Numbered from the stretch's first letter, positions 17,707 through 27,632 are shown. The stretch: 64,000 nt of DNA from Cellvibrio sp. UBA7671 (GCA_002483145.1 DLHJ01000013.1:220634-284633); one strand, 5' to 3'. Numbers and translations are program-made. Notes: a model not told the origin generated them from the letters alone.

Positions 17707-18009
17707 CTAGTCATCCTTATCCGTGGCTGTGGCAGTTTTACTGTTCAGGGTTACAGGCTTCTCGTAAGTGAAAGGCTGTAATAATTCATCCGGCTTGCCT
17801 TTACAGGCCTTGGCCAGCAGTTCTCGCCGCTGGGCCAGCAAAATACCTATGGCTTCGCTGTACTTCTCATCGATACCGGGAATATTTTCTTCAATCAATT
17901 GGGTGATGTTGGCGGCAAGTTCCAGGTATTTATCGTGCTCTTCTGCGACTTTTTTATCTTCAAACATACTGCCATCCCGATCACATAGCCAAACGGCGAT
18001 TACTGCCAT
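17707..18009 (-). CDS. yebG: YebG family SOS-induced protein
   Basis: A 100-residue protein matching YebG: MAVIAVWLCDRDGSMFEDKK, then EEHDKYLELAANITQLIEEN and IGILLAQRRELLAKACKGKP. YebG is a small DNA-damage-inducible protein of unclear function in gammaproteobacteria. The start at 18009 has GAGG upstream and fits the family; five extra residues upstream (18024) are not likely. Control by LexA is evident from the box at 18031-18050, 21 bases upstream of the start. It is divergent from murJ. Confidence 0.9.
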   Translation of the reverse strand: MAVIAVWLCDRDGSMFEDKKVAEEHDKYLELAANITQLIEENIPGIDEKYSEAIGILLAQRRELLAKACKGKPDELLQPFTYEKPVTLNSKTATATDKDD

Positions 18010-18030
18010 TGTGTAAATCCTCAAAGTTGT

Positions 18031-18050
18031 TACTGTTTTTATGTACAGTA
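18031..18050. promoter_or_regulatory. LexA (SOS) box of yebG
   Basis: Read on the minus strand the site is TACTGTACATAAAAACAGTA, matching the enterobacterial/pseudomonad LexA consensus CTGT-N8-ACAG with the flanking TA pairs. Its position just before yebG makes repression straightforward. Confidence 0.9.
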
Positions 18051-18142
18051 TTCTGCGGTGCGATTAATGTCAACTTTCTTTTTGCGTTTTCTGATGGGAG
18101 CCGCTGCTAGGTGGCTATCTCCCGAGCCTGAGACATTGGATA

Positions 18143-19798
18143 ATGCCCGCTCTTTTGCCCGCGCAGGATTTGCCCGTGTCTGATTCCGAGTTGCCCAGCC
18201 CATCCCCTGAAAACCCCGCTCCTGAGAAAGGCGCCAAGCCCAAAAGCAAAAGCCTGCTGCGCTCCAGCTTACTCACCGGCTCTATGACGATGGTCTCGCG
18301 GGTGCTGGGTTTGATCCGCGATATCGTTTTGGTGGGGGTGCTAGGTGCAGGTGGAGCGATGGATGCGTTTGTCATAGCCCAAAAAATCCCCAATTTTTTC
18401 CGCCGCTTGTTTGCGGAGGGAGCCTTCTCGCAGGCGTTTATTCCAGTGCTGTCGGAATATCGCGAAAAAGGAACTCATGCGGCAGTGAAGGAGTTGGTCG
18501 ATAAAGTGGCCGGTTGTCTTGGGTCAATCCTGTTGTTAGTCACGGTGATTGGTGTGGTTGGCGCGGTCGGTTTTGCCTATATCTTTGGTTATGGCTACGC
18601 CGATGAGCCGGAGAAATTTTCCCTGTTGACGGATCTTATTCGCATCACCTTTCCCTATTTAATGCTGATTTCGTTGACCGGGCTTGCCGGTGCAATCTTG
18701 AATAGTTACGACCGTTTTGCCATCCCCGCAGTTACGCCGATTTTTTTGAATATATTTATGATTGCGGCGGCGCTGCTGGTGGCGGACTTTTTCCCTAATC
18801 CCGCTTATGCATTGGCGTGGAGTATTGTCGCGGCGGGTATTTTTTCGCTGTTGTTCCAGCTGCCGTTTTTGCGCCAGATCCATCTGTTACCATCGCCCCG
18901 GATCGATTGGTCGCACCCCGGCGTAAAGCGTATTTTGGTGCTGATGGCGCCTGCACTTTTTGGTGTGTCGGTAAGCCAGTTGAATCTGCTGTTGGATTCG
19001 ATGATTGCCACCATGTTGAGTGACGGCGCCGCAAGCTGGTTGTTCTTGTCAGATCGCTTAGTGGAGTTGCCGCTAGGGGTCTTCGGTGTGGCGATTGCCA
19101 CGGTTATTATGCCTGGCCTATCACGCCTCAGCGCCACGCAGTCGGGCGAAAAATTCAGTCATATGCTCGACTGGGCGATTCGTTTTGTGGTGCTGATCGC
19201 ACTACCTGCAACGCTCGCGCTGATTATTCTGGCCGAGCCAATTCTCTTCACGCTTTTCTATCATGGCGAGATGGAGTCAAGCGATATCCTGATGTCGTCA
19301 TACAGCCTAAAGGCCTACGCGCTTGGTCTGTTTGCTTTTATGCTCATTAAGGTTTTAGTGCCAGGTTATTTCGCGCGGCAGGATATGAAATCGCCAGTGC
19401 GTATCGGCATTATCGCTATCATCGCCAATATTGTGATGAAGCCAATTGTGGTCATTCCGCTGGTGATGCTTTGGGGCTTAGGGCATGTCGGGCTCGCGTT
19501 TACCACGGCGATGGCAGCTTATGTAAATGCGTATTTGCTCTATCGGGGCTTGCGCAAAAGTGAGGTTTACAACCCTGCGAGTAACTGGCCGAAATTGTGG
19601 TTGCGCTACGGTGCGGCGAATTTGGCGATGGTTGCGGTATTGCTCGCTTTTCTCTTTTTTTGGAACCTCTGGTCTGACTGGGGTGTTCTGGAGCGAGTCC
19701 TGCGCCTGACAGTGGTCTGTGTGGTGGGGTTTGCGGTTTATCTGGCGGCGCTTTTCGCGGTTGGCGTGCGCCTGCGCGATTTCAAAGCCCATCACTAA
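18143..19798 (+). CDS. murJ: Lipid II flippase MurJ (MviN)
   Basis: A 551-residue polytopic membrane protein of the MOP superfamily with about 14 helices. It flips undecaprenyl-linked peptidoglycan precursor across the inner membrane. Characteristic stretches include MVSRVLGLIRDIVLVGVLGA, DAFVIAQKIPNFFRRLFAEG with AFSQAFIPVLSEY, and LVPGYFARQDMKSPVRIGI. The start is uncertain: about 35 N-terminal residues are Pro/Ser/Lys-rich and precede the family core, and a GTG at 18176 could serve instead. In pseudomonads this gene heads the ribF-ileS-lspA region, as here. Confidence 0.94.
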   Translation: MPALLPAQDLPVSDSELPSPSPENPAPEKGAKPKSKSLLRSSLLTGSMTMVSRVLGLIRDIVLVGVLGAGGAMDAFVIAQKIPNFFRRLFAEGAFSQAFIPVLSEYREKGTHAAVKELVDKVAGCLGSILLLVTVIGVVGAVGFAYIFGYGYADEPEKFSLLTDLIRITFPYLMLISLTGLAGAILNSYDRFAIPAVTPIFLNIFMIAAALLVADFFPNPAYALAWSIVAAGIFSLLFQLPFLRQIHLLPSPRIDWSHPGVKRILVLMAPALFGVSVSQLNLLLDSMIATMLSDGAASWLFLSDRLVELPLGVFGVAIATVIMPGLSRLSATQSGEKFSHMLDWAIRFVVLIALPATLALIILAEPILFTLFYHGEMESSDILMSSYSLKAYALGLFAFMLIKVLVPGYFARQDMKSPVRIGIIAIIANIVMKPIVVIPLVMLWGLGHVGLAFTTAMAAYVNAYLLYRGLRKSEVYNPASNWPKLWLRYGAANLAMVAVLLAFLFFWNLWSDWGVLERVLRLTVVCVVGFAVYLAALFAVGVRLRDFKAHH

Positions 19799-19862
19799 GT
19801 AAGTGATCTGCCCGTACTGATTTACCCTCGGGGTAGGCTCAGGCGCTGCCGCTCCTGTATAC

Positions 19863-19890
19863 TGCCCGGCTTGTTTTTCGGGCATTTTTT
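19863..19890 (+). terminator. Possible terminator between murJ and ribF
   Basis: TGCCCG / CGGGCA with a 10-base T-rich loop is followed by six T residues. The stem is short (6 bp) but GC-rich. Confidence 0.55.
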
Positions 19891-19920
19891 CAAGCACTTT
19901 GGTAGAGGGCAGTAGTTAGC

Positions 19921-20877
19921 GTGAATCCAGCGGCACATGCGTTTATTCGCGGGTTACATAACCTGCGCCCCTGGCATCGCGGCTGCGTGGCGACCATAGG
20001 CTCGTTCGACGGCGTGCATCTCGGTCATCAAGCTATCTTGCGCCAGTTGATTGCAGTGGGGCAGCAGCATCAATTACCGGCCGTGGTGATTGTGTTTGAG
20101 CCCCAGCCCCACGAATTTTTTTCTGGCGACAAAGCGCCCGCGCGCCTGATGCGCCTGCGTGAAAAAGTGCAGGCCCTGCTGGCAGCAGGCGTAGCGCGGG
20201 TGCTGTGCGTGCAGTTTAATGATGCGCTGCGCAACCTGACCGCCGAAGCCTTTATCGAAACTGTATTGCTTGATGGCTTGGCGATTAAGCATTTGGTTGT
20301 TGGCGATGATTTCCGTTTCGGCTGCGATCGTCGCGGCGATTTTGCCCTGCTGCAAAAAGTCGGCAGTGAGCGCGGTTTTGGTGTGACAGACACCTGCACA
20401 CTGGAGATTAACGGTGAGCGTGTAAGCAGTACCCGCATCCGCCAGCTATTAGAAGTGGGTGATTTTGCCCATGCCGAAACTCTGCTGGGTAAGCCTTACA
20501 GCATCAGTGGGCGAATAGCCTACGGCCAGCAGCTCGGGCGCAAACTCGGTGTGCCCACCGCCAATGTGCATCTGCGCCGCTATCGTTCACCATTGCACGG
20601 TGTATTCACAGTCACGGTGAAATTTGCCGATGGCAGTGTGCATCAGGGTGTCGCTAACGTTGGTGTGCGCCCTACCGTCACTGGCGATAAGAAACCACTG
20701 CTGGAAGTTCACCTGTTTAATTTCTCGCGCAAAGTGTACGGCGCGATGATCGATGTGATTTTTCATGCGAAATTACGCGATGAAAAAAAATTCAACTCAT
20801 TGGATGAGCTGCAAGCACAATTGCAAATGGATATTGCACAAGGGCAGGATTTCTTCAGGGGCAATTGGCTCAGCTGA
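19921..20877 (+). CDS. ribF: Bifunctional riboflavin kinase / FAD synthetase
   Basis: A 318-residue cytosolic enzyme that phosphorylates riboflavin to FMN and adenylates FMN to FAD. The N-terminal FAD-synthetase nucleotidyltransferase has ATIGSFDGVHLGHQAIL and VGDDFRFGCDRRGD. The C-terminal riboflavin kinase domain has YGQQLGRKLGVPTANVHLRR and VANVGVRPTV. Translation starts at a GTG (19921). The order murJ-ribF-ileS-lspA is conserved in gammaproteobacteria, though here an MgtC-type gene is inserted after ribF. Confidence 0.95.
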   Translation: MNPAAHAFIRGLHNLRPWHRGCVATIGSFDGVHLGHQAILRQLIAVGQQHQLPAVVIVFEPQPHEFFSGDKAPARLMRLREKVQALLAAGVARVLCVQFNDALRNLTAEAFIETVLLDGLAIKHLVVGDDFRFGCDRRGDFALLQKVGSERGFGVTDTCTLEINGERVSSTRIRQLLEVGDFAHAETLLGKPYSISGRIAYGQQLGRKLGVPTANVHLRRYRSPLHGVFTVTVKFADGSVHQGVANVGVRPTVTGDKKPLLEVHLFNFSRKVYGAMIDVIFHAKLRDEKKFNSLDELQAQLQMDIAQGQDFFRGNWLS

Positions 20878-20896
20878 TTTATCGGGAATACTCAAT

Positions 20897-21391
20897 ATGA
20901 GCAGTGTCTGGCAACAAATATCCAACACGGTTGTGACTGAGTTTTCTGATCTGAAAGATGTAAGTGAAATTACCACCCTCATAATTCGCCTGCTGATGGC
21001 TGCATTGCTGGGCGGAATCTTAGGGTTTGAACGTGAGCAGCGTGGCAAAGCAGCCGGCATTAAAACGCATATGCTGGTAGCGATTGGTTCGGCATTATTT
21101 GTACTCATTCCGCAGCAAGCAGGACTTTCGGAGCAGGAATTAAGCCGGGTAATGCAAGGCATTATTGCGGGTATTGGTTTTCTTGGGGCCGGGGCGATTT
21201 TGAAAGGGAATGATGAAAAGGATCTTAAAGGTTTAACAACAGCCGCCGGTATTTGGTTGACAGCAGCCATCGGTGTGGCTGCGGGGTTGGGGCGCGAATC
21301 CTCAGCGATCCTCTGCACGTTGTTGGCCTTGGTAATTCTGGTCACTATGCCGAAGGTGGTTGACCGGCTTGAAGTAAAAGACAAGCAATAA
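20897..21391 (+). CDS. MgtC/SapB family membrane protein
   Basis: A 164-residue inner-membrane protein. The conserved block (LLGGILGFEREQRGKAAGIK, THMLVAIGSALFVLIP, IIAGIGFLGAGAILK, LTTAAGIWLTAAIGVAAGLG) covers only the membrane domain of MgtC; the cytosolic ACT-like C-terminal domain of Salmonella MgtC is absent. MgtC proteins modulate ATP synthase or magnesium/phosphate homeostasis in pathogens; the role of short versions is unknown. It lies 19 bases after ribF and is followed by a terminator, so it is likely co-transcribed with ribF, not ileS. An in-frame upstream ATG at 20765 inside ribF was not used. Confidence 0.88.
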   Translation: MSSVWQQISNTVVTEFSDLKDVSEITTLIIRLLMAALLGGILGFEREQRGKAAGIKTHMLVAIGSALFVLIPQQAGLSEQELSRVMQGIIAGIGFLGAGAILKGNDEKDLKGLTTAAGIWLTAAIGVAAGLGRESSAILCTLLALVILVTMPKVVDRLEVKDKQ

Positions 21392-21397
21392 TTTTTC

Positions 21398-21417
21398 TGG
21401 CGGTTTCCGCCATTTTT
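21398..21417 (+). terminator. Rho-independent terminator after the mgtC-like gene
   Basis: TGGCGG-TTT-CCGCCA is followed by five T residues. It separates ribF-mgtC from ileS, which then needs its own promoter or read-through. Confidence 0.7.
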
Positions 21418-21451
21418 CTAAACATTTTTGTTAACAAGTTGACCGTGAATC

Positions 21452-24250
21452 ATGATCGATTACAAAACAACACTGAATCTGCCTAATACCGGGTTTGCTA
21501 TGAAAGCAAACCTTGCCCAGCGCGAGCCGGACATGTTGAAACAATGGCAAGCGAGCGATCTGTACCAGCAAATTCGCGCTGCACGTGTTGGCCGCGAGCA
21601 GTTTATTTTGCATGACGGCCCACCCTACGCCAACGGCGATATTCATATTGGTCACGCGGTTAACAAAATTCTTAAAGACATTATCGTCAAAAGCAAAACC
21701 CTGAGTGGTTTTGACGCTCCCTATGTGCCGGGTTGGGACTGTCATGGTTTGCCGATCGAACACAATGTCGAGAAAAAAATCGGCAAAGCGGGCGACAAAG
21801 TAGATGTAAAAACCTTCCGCAACAAATGCCGCGAATACGCCGCCAAACAAGTTGAAGGCCAAAAGGCTGACTTTGTGCGTTTGGGGGTTTTGGGTGAGTG
21901 GGATAAACCTTATCTCACCATGGACTACAAATTCGAAGCAGACATTATTCGCTCGCTCGGTAAAATCGCTGAAAACGGCCATCTGCACAAAGGTTTTAAA
22001 CCTGTGTATTGGAGTGTAGTCGGCGGTTCCGCGCTCGCAGAAGCTGAAGTGGAGTATCAGGATAAAACCTCTTTCTCAATAGACGTAAAATTTGCGTTTG
22101 TCGATCAAGCGGGGATTGCAAAAGCAATTACCGAATTAAGTGGCAGCGGAAAAATCTCTTTAGTGATCTGGACCACTACACCCTGGACTTTGCCTGCAAA
22201 CCAAGCTGTGTCTGCCAATGCGGAAGTTGATTACGCGTTAGTACAAGTTGGTGATGAGCGTCTGCTAATTGCAGAAACCTTAATCGGCAGCGTGCTGGCG
22301 CGCGCAAAAATTGAAAGCCATGAAATTGTTGGCCGCGTAAAAGGTGCTGCACTGGAAAACTTGTTGTTGCAACATCCTTTCTATGCGCGTCAGGTTCCGG
22401 TAATTCTCGGCGATCACGTAACCACCGATGCCGGTACCGGTTTTGTTCACACTGCACCGGATCACGGCGCAGATGACTTTAATGTCGGCGTGAAATACGG
22501 CATAGGCACCCTGAACTATATCGACGATCATGGCACCTATCGCCCGAACGTAGAAATTTTTGCAGGCGATCACGTCTACAAAGTCGATGAAAAAGTTATC
22601 GCTTTGTTAATCGAAAAAAATGCATTGCTGGCGCAGGCAAAAATTACGCACAGCTTCCCCCATTGCTGGCGCACTAAAACCCCGCTGATTTTCCGTGCAA
22701 CACCGCAATGGTTTGTGAGCATGAGCAAAAACAATTTGCGCGATCAGGTTGCGCAAGCGGTGGAATCGGTTGAGTGGGTGCCGGATTGGGGCAAGGCGCG
22801 TATCGATGCAATGCTCGCGACTTCGCCCGATTGGTGCATCTCCCGTCAGCGCACCTGGGGTGTTCCAATTGCGTTGTTTGTGAATAAAGAAACGCAAGAG
22901 TTGCATCCGGAAACAGCGCGCTTGATTGAAGCAGTTGCCCAAAAAGTAGAGCAGGGTGGAATGGACGCCTGGTTCGAATTGGATGCCGTAGAATTGCTCG
23001 GCGCGGATGCTGATAAATATCAAAAAGTCACCGACACTTTGGATGTCTGGTTTGATTCCGGTGTGACCCATTACGCGGTGCTCGCGCAGCGCGCCGGTCT
23101 GCGTTTCCCTGCGGATTTGTATCTGGAGGGATCAGACCAACATCGCGGCTGGTTCCAATCATCGCTTAAAACCTCTATGGCGATGCATGCAGTTCCGCCC
23201 TATAAAACTGTATTGACGCACGGCTTTGTGGTGGATGCGCAGGGGCGCAAAATGTCCAAATCAATTGGAAATGTAATTCCGCCACAAAAAGTGATGAACG
23301 ATTTGGGTGCTGATGTATTGCGCTTGTGGGTTGCTGCAACGGATTTCAGTACTGAGATGAGTGTGTCGGATGAAATCCTGAAACGCACTGCTGATTCTTA
23401 TCGCCGTATCCGTAACACCGCGCGCTTTATTTTGTCCAACCTCACTGGATTTAATCCGGCAGCTGATACTGTGCCAGTTGAAAATATGCTGCAGTTGGAT
23501 CGCTGGATTGTGGCGCGCACTGCGCAATTGCAGCAAGAAATTATCGCCGCTTATGATAGCTACCAGTTGCATTTGATTTACCAAAAGCTGCACAACTTCT
23601 GCGTAGTTGAATTGGGCGGTTTCTATCTCGATATTATTAAAGACCGCCAGTACACCGTAAAAGGCGATGCCCTTGCACGCCGCTCGGCGCAAACCGCATT
23701 GCAATATGTGATTGAAGCAATGGTGCGCTGGATTGCGCCGATTTTAAGTTTCACTGCCGACGAAATCTGGAAAGAAATTGCCGGTGAACGCGAAGCCAAT
23801 GTGTTTGTCGCTGAGTGGTATCAATTGCCCACAATGCCAGCGGATTCCTTTGCAGACAGCTACTGGGAATTGATCGCCCAAGTTAAAGATGCCGTAAACA
23901 AAGTGCTGGAAGCAAAACGCACTGCGGGTGAAGTGGGTGGCTCTTTGGGCGCGGAAGTAATTTTGTATTGCGATGAAAAATTGCAAAGCGAATTGCACAA
24001 GCTCGCCAATGAATTGCGCTTTGTATTGATCACATCCACTGCAGAGGTTCGTCCTCTCAGCGAAGCGCAAGAAGCAGTTGCAACTGATGTGGCCGGTTTA
24101 CAAGTGGCGGTGAAGAAATCCGAGCATGCGAAATGCGAACGCTGTTGGCATCATCGTGCCGACGTGGGCGCCAATGCTGCGCATCCAACCATTTGTTTGC
24201 GCTGCGTAACAAACGTGGATGGCGCTGGTGAAGCCCGTCAATTCGCCTAA
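21452..24250 (+). CDS. ileS: Isoleucyl-tRNA synthetase
   Basis: A 932-residue class Ia synthetase that charges tRNA-Ile and edits valine. The HIGH motif ([12 protein letters not shown]), the editing domain entry ([20 protein letters not shown]), the tRNA/ATP loop [10 protein letters not shown] (KMSKS) and a C-terminal zinc site (CERCWHHR with CLRC) are all present. Length and the C-terminal zinc finger indicate the bacterial type 1 enzyme. It is followed by lspA, the conserved neighbour in proteobacteria, after a 128-base gap that holds a weak terminator-like hairpin. Confidence 0.97.
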   Translation: MIDYKTTLNLPNTGFAMKANLAQREPDMLKQWQASDLYQQIRAARVGREQFILHDGPPYANGDIHIGHAVNKILKDIIVKSKTLSGFDAPYVPGWDCHGLPIEHNVEKKIGKAGDKVDVKTFRNKCREYAAKQVEGQKADFVRLGVLGEWDKPYLTMDYKFEADIIRSLGKIAENGHLHKGFKPVYWSVVGGSALAEAEVEYQDKTSFSIDVKFAFVDQAGIAKAITELSGSGKISLVIWTTTPWTLPANQAVSANAEVDYALVQVGDERLLIAETLIGSVLARAKIESHEIVGRVKGAALENLLLQHPFYARQVPVILGDHVTTDAGTGFVHTAPDHGADDFNVGVKYGIGTLNYIDDHGTYRPNVEIFAGDHVYKVDEKVIALLIEKNALLAQAKITHSFPHCWRTKTPLIFRATPQWFVSMSKNNLRDQVAQAVESVEWVPDWGKARIDAMLATSPDWCISRQRTWGVPIALFVNKETQELHPETARLIEAVAQKVEQGGMDAWFELDAVELLGADADKYQKVTDTLDVWFDSGVTHYAVLAQRAGLRFPADLYLEGSDQHRGWFQSSLKTSMAMHAVPPYKTVLTHGFVVDAQGRKMSKSIGNVIPPQKVMNDLGADVLRLWVAATDFSTEMSVSDEILKRTADSYRRIRNTARFILSNLTGFNPAADTVPVENMLQLDRWIVARTAQLQQEIIAAYDSYQLHLIYQKLHNFCVVELGGFYLDIIKDRQYTVKGDALARRSAQTALQYVIEAMVRWIAPILSFTADEIWKEIAGEREANVFVAEWYQLPTMPADSFADSYWELIAQVKDAVNKVLEAKRTAGEVGGSLGAEVILYCDEKLQSELHKLANELRFVLITSTAEVRPLSEAQEAVATDVAGLQVAVKKSEHAKCERCWHHRADVGANAAHPTICLRCVTNVDGAGEARQFA

Positions 24251-24263
24251 TTGCTTTAGTAGG

Positions 24264-24289
24264 GGGCGTTGCTCGCCGCGCCCTTTTTT
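24264..24289 (+). terminator. Possible terminator or attenuator between ileS and lspA
   Basis: GGGCG and CGCCC enclose a 10-base loop and are followed by six T residues. The stem is short, so partial read-through into lspA is likely. Confidence 0.45.
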
Positions 24290-24378
24290 GTTTCGATGTT
24301 GTATTGAGTGTTTTAATGGGCGAAGCAAGCGGCGCCTCTATGCGTTGTGAATGATTCAGTCAGGGTGAAGTGTAAATA

Positions 24379-24888
24379 ATGGCAGAGAAAATTTATCAAA
24401 AGCCTTGGTTCTGGTATTTAACGGCGGTGGTTATTTTGCTGTTGGACCAAGCCAGCAAACATGCCATAGAAGCGGCGTTTGAATACGGTGAAACAAAAGT
24501 ATTCACATCATTTTTTAACTTCACCCTGGCCTACAATCCCGGTGCAGCATTTAGTTTTCTTGCGGGAGCGGGTGGTTGGCAGCGCTGGTTTTTTGCGGTG
24601 ATCGCCATCGCTGCCAGCGTGCTTCTGAGTGTGTGGATTGCGCGCACGGCACAGCAAAAGCCGCGCGAGGCGTTTGCGCTGGCGTTTATCCTCGGTGGTG
24701 CACTGGGTAATCTTTATGATCGTATTCTACTAGGCCATGTAGTGGATTTTATTGTGGTGCACTATGAAGATAATTATTGGCCCGCATTTAATCTTGCCGA
24801 TTCGGCTATCACCTTGGGTGCAGCAGTATTGATCATCGATATGTTGTTCAGTAAAGAAAACAGTAAAGAGAAGAAAACAAATGCGTGA
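24379..24888 (+). CDS. lspA: Prolipoprotein signal peptidase (SPase II)
   Basis: A 169-residue inner-membrane aspartyl protease that removes signal peptides from diacylglyceryl-prolipoproteins. Four helices are apparent. The catalytic aspartates are in GNLYDRILLGHVVDFI and the later FNLADSAI, with the N-terminal motif LLLDQASKH and AYNPGAAFSFL also typical. Its 3' end overlaps the fkpB start by 8 bases. Its substrates here would include BamD and other lipoproteins. Confidence 0.95.
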   Translation: MAEKIYQKPWFWYLTAVVILLLDQASKHAIEAAFEYGETKVFTSFFNFTLAYNPGAAFSFLAGAGGWQRWFFAVIAIAASVLLSVWIARTAQQKPREAFALAFILGGALGNLYDRILLGHVVDFIVVHYEDNYWPAFNLADSAITLGAAVLIIDMLFSKENSKEKKTNA

Positions 24889-25330
24889 ATTAGCGATTGG
24901 CCCCGGTACTAAAATTACTCTGCATTTTGCCCTGCAGTTAGATAACGGCGATATGGTTGATTCCAACTTTGAGCGCGCTCCAGCCACTTTCACTGTGGGT
25001 GACGGCAACTTGCTGCCCGGCTTTGAAAAGGCGTTGTTTGGTATGTTGGAGGGGGAGCATAAAACGGTGGTGATAAAACCGGAGGACGGTTTTGGTCAGC
25101 GCAACCCCAATAATATTCAGGAAATCGCCCGCAGCCAATTCAGCCCCGATTTGGAATTAAGTGAGGGCTTGATGTTGTCATTTGCCGATGCACAAAAAAC
25201 CGAATTACCCGGTGTAGTGCAGCGCTATGATGATGAGGTGGTAGTGGTAGATTTTAACCATCCACTCGCCGGGCGCGATATTTTATTTGAAGTCGCTATT
25301 ATCAAAATCGAACCGGTTCAGGTGCACTGA
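24881..25330 (+). CDS. fkpB: FKBP-type peptidyl-prolyl isomerase FkpB/SlpA-like
   Basis: A 149-residue cytosolic SlpA-type isomerase: [20 protein letters not shown], then [28 protein letters not shown], and the insert-in-flap (IF) domain about residues 70-120. It catalyses proline cis-trans isomerisation and has chaperone activity in SlpA/FkpB homologues. Its start lies within the lspA end, and ispH follows after two bases, giving the conserved lspA-fkpB-ispH operon. Confidence 0.94.
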   Translation: MRELAIGPGTKITLHFALQLDNGDMVDSNFERAPATFTVGDGNLLPGFEKALFGMLEGEHKTVVIKPEDGFGQRNPNNIQEIARSQFSPDLELSEGLMLSFADAQKTELPGVVQRYDDEVVVVDFNHPLAGRDILFEVAIIKIEPVQVH

Positions 25331-25332
25331 TC

Positions 25333-26271
25333 ATGACCCAAATCAAGCTCGCCAATCCCCGTGGTTTTTGTGCCGGCGTCGACCGTGCGATCGACATAGT
25401 TAATCGTGCGCTCGATGTTTTTGGCGCGCCGATTTATGTGCGTCACGAAGTTGTGCATAACAAATTTGTAGTGGATTCATTGCGCGAGCGCGGTGCGATT
25501 TTTGTTGATGAAGTGGAGCAGGTTCCTGACGATGTTATTTTGATTTTCAGTGCCCACGGCGTATCGCAAGCAGTGCGTAAAGAAGCAGAAGAGCGCGGCT
25601 TACAAATTTTTGACGCGACTTGTCCGCTGGTAACCAAAGTGCATATCGAAGTCACTCGCTACAGCCGTGAAGGCCGCGAATGTATTTTGATTGGGCATGA
25701 AGGCCACCCGGAAGTTGAAGGCACTATGGGGCAATACAATACCAGCAACGGTGGCGCAATTTATCTGGTGGAAGATGAAGCGGATGTTGATGCACTAATT
25801 GTGCATGACCCTGAAAACCTTGCATATGTAACCCAGACTACTTTGTCTATGGATGACACTGCCAAAGTCATCGAAGCCCTGCGCAATAAATTTCCCAAAA
25901 TTCAGGGGCCGCGCCGCGATGATATTTGCTACGCAACCACTAATCGTCAAGACGCTGTGCGTCAACTCGCACTTGAATGTGATTTGGTTCTTGTAGTTGG
26001 CTCGCCTAATTCATCGAATTCCAATCGTTTGCGTGAGCTCGCCGAACGCTGCGGTACTGAAGCCTATTTAATTGATGGTCCTGATGATATTAATCCTGAG
26101 TGGATTAAAAATCGCACCAGCATTGGTATTACGGCCGGTGCTTCCGCACCTGAAGTCCTGGTAAAACAGGTTATTGATAAGCTCAAAGCCTGCGGAGCCG
26201 AAGCGCCAATTGAGATGGACGGCACTCCGGAAAATATTAGTTTTTCTCTCCCTAAAGCGCTGCGGATCTGA
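25333..26271 (+). CDS. ispH: 4-hydroxy-3-methylbut-2-enyl diphosphate reductase
   Basis: A 312-residue iron-sulfur enzyme for the last step of the MEP isoprenoid pathway, giving IPP and DMAPP. The cluster cysteines are visible in [13 protein letters not shown] (Cys13), [11 protein letters not shown] and an [18 protein letters not shown] region, with [11 protein letters not shown] carrying a third. The active-site histidines/glutamates in [14 protein letters not shown] are present. It is the last gene of lspA-fkpB-ispH and is convergent with a pseudopilin gene 26 bases away. Confidence 0.96.
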   Translation: MTQIKLANPRGFCAGVDRAIDIVNRALDVFGAPIYVRHEVVHNKFVVDSLRERGAIFVDEVEQVPDDVILIFSAHGVSQAVRKEAEERGLQIFDATCPLVTKVHIEVTRYSREGRECILIGHEGHPEVEGTMGQYNTSNGGAIYLVEDEADVDALIVHDPENLAYVTQTTLSMDDTAKVIEALRNKFPKIQGPRRDDICYATTNRQDAVRQLALECDLVLVVGSPNSSNSNRLRELAERCGTEAYLIDGPDDINPEWIKNRTSIGITAGASAPEVLVKQVIDKLKACGAEAPIEMDGTPENISFSLPKALRI

Positions 26272-26296
26272 GTGATCTGCAGTTAGTTTTCAGATG

Positions 26297-26824
26297 TTAG
26301 CGGATAGCGTCACAATCCGCGTTAGTAAGCTTCCCCACTCTTGTTCTCCCTCCTCTCGACAGTATCAAGCTGTAGCCATCTCCTTCCGCTTTGGGGCAAA
26401 TTTTGATAGTGCCGGCGAGAAAACCACCGATACCGCCTGTGCCCAGTTGCCGCCCTTCACCTGTCCCGATAAACGCAACATAGCCATTCATCGGTGCCTT
26501 GGCGTGCGTGATCACAGCATCCAGCCCATTATTAACGCTAAGGGTTTCATCGTCATTGTCGAGTGTGCCGTTGTTATTGTTATCTACAAACAGGGTCCAG
26601 CCTTGGTGCCATTTTTTGTTGGTGGATTGTAATAACACGTGTTGATTGCGGAATACTGCAGTTGCCCGCGTGGTTTCTATCGCATCTAGCAGTGCAAGTG
26701 CCGCTGTTTTGGTGCGCGACTCACTGATTTGTTTGTTGAAGCTGGGGATGCCTAACGAGAGGACGATACAGAGGATGGAGAGGGTGACAAGTAGTTCCAG
26801 TAGGGTGAATCCTTGGGATTTCAT
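26297..26824 (-). CDS. GspH/FimT-family minor pseudopilin
   Basis: A 175-residue type IV pilin-like protein. The class III signal is MKSQGFTLLELLVTLSILCI, with cleavage by PilD expected after Gly and Phe as the first mature residue, followed by a hydrophobic helix. The C-terminal globular part (FRNQHVLLQS, GWTLFVDNNNNGTLDNDDE, GRTRVGKLTNADCD) is the GspH domain. The start at 26824 has AAGGA upstream. In P. aeruginosa, fimT lies next to fimU; this gene is read away from the fimU-pilE operon, so it is a likely FimT equivalent. Confidence 0.85.
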   Translation of the reverse strand: MKSQGFTLLELLVTLSILCIVLSLGIPSFNKQISESRTKTAALALLDAIETTRATAVFRNQHVLLQSTNKKWHQGWTLFVDNNNNGTLDNDDETLSVNNGLDAVITHAKAPMNGYVAFIGTGEGRQLGTGGIGGFLAGTIKICPKAEGDGYSLILSRGGRTRVGKLTNADCDAIR

Positions 26825-27056
26825 AACTGCATTCCTTTGTTGTGATCTAAAGTCCAAATAATATTGTGTTGCTTTGCGCGTCACACGCCGCCGTTCATTC
26901 AGTTGGCTATGCCATATGTCGTACTAGACACAACTCCATCGTGCGAGCGTGATAGGCTAATCCAGTATAAATTGGTAAAACAGCGGCGTCTATTCGTTGT
27001 GTGATTGATAATGCTGATCTTTGTTGTCCGTGGATCAGGGTGGGAGAGAGGGCTAT

Positions 27057-27599
27057 ATGGTTTATCGAAATAAGGGCTTTACGCTGGTCGAGTTGATGGT
27101 GACTGTGGCTATTGTTGCCATAGGTCTATCCATTGCCGTGCCTAGTTTTCAGGCTCAAATATTAAATAATCGTTCGATTGCACTGGGTGAAGATTTTGCG
27201 TCAGCGGTTAATTATACCCGCTCTGAAGCGGTTAAACGAGCGGGACGGGTTAGCTTGTGTGCAAGCAAAAATGGTACGGCTTGTGACGGTGTATGGACCG
27301 ATGGGTTTATGGCTTTTGTCGATACTGCAGCAAACGATACTGCAACGCCTCCTGTTGTTGGATTGGTTTTGCGGGTGTGGGAAAGGCAGAATGTGGATGC
27401 TCTCATCACTGTGCGGAGTGATGCTATTGATGTGAATTTTATCCGTTACACCAGTTTGGGTACGCTTGCGCGTGTCAACGAAAAGCCCGTGGTGATTGCG
27501 GCAGAATTAAAAAAATGCACAGGTAAAGCGGCGCGTCGAATTGATATAGGCTTGTCTGGTTTGGTATCGGTAAACAGTGCTGCTTGTACGGCTTACTAG
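27057..27599 (+). CDS. fimU: Type IV pilus minor pilin, FimU-like (GspH domain)
   Basis: A 180-residue minor pilin: MVYRNKGFTLVELMVTVAIV is the prepilin signal and helix, and ALGEDFASAVNYTRSEAVKR begins the globular GspH domain. Two cysteines in the middle and one near the C-terminus should form disulfides. GGGAGAGAGG precedes the ATG at 27057. As first gene of the fimU-pilV-pilW-pilX-pilY1-pilE operon it should prime pilus assembly with the other minor pilins. The promoter must lie in the 230-base divergent gap with the FimT-like gene. Confidence 0.87.
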   Translation: MVYRNKGFTLVELMVTVAIVAIGLSIAVPSFQAQILNNRSIALGEDFASAVNYTRSEAVKRAGRVSLCASKNGTACDGVWTDGFMAFVDTAANDTATPPVVGLVLRVWERQNVDALITVRSDAIDVNFIRYTSLGTLARVNEKPVVIAAELKKCTGKAARRIDIGLSGLVSVNSAACTAY

Positions 27600-27632
27600 C
27601 CGGGTAGTGCCTCATGAGGGGGAGATAATTTT

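Noticed and set aside
21452..24250. Several 90-155-codon minus-strand frames inside ileS
   Set aside because: They are antisense shadows of a fully conserved synthetase gene and contain no domains.
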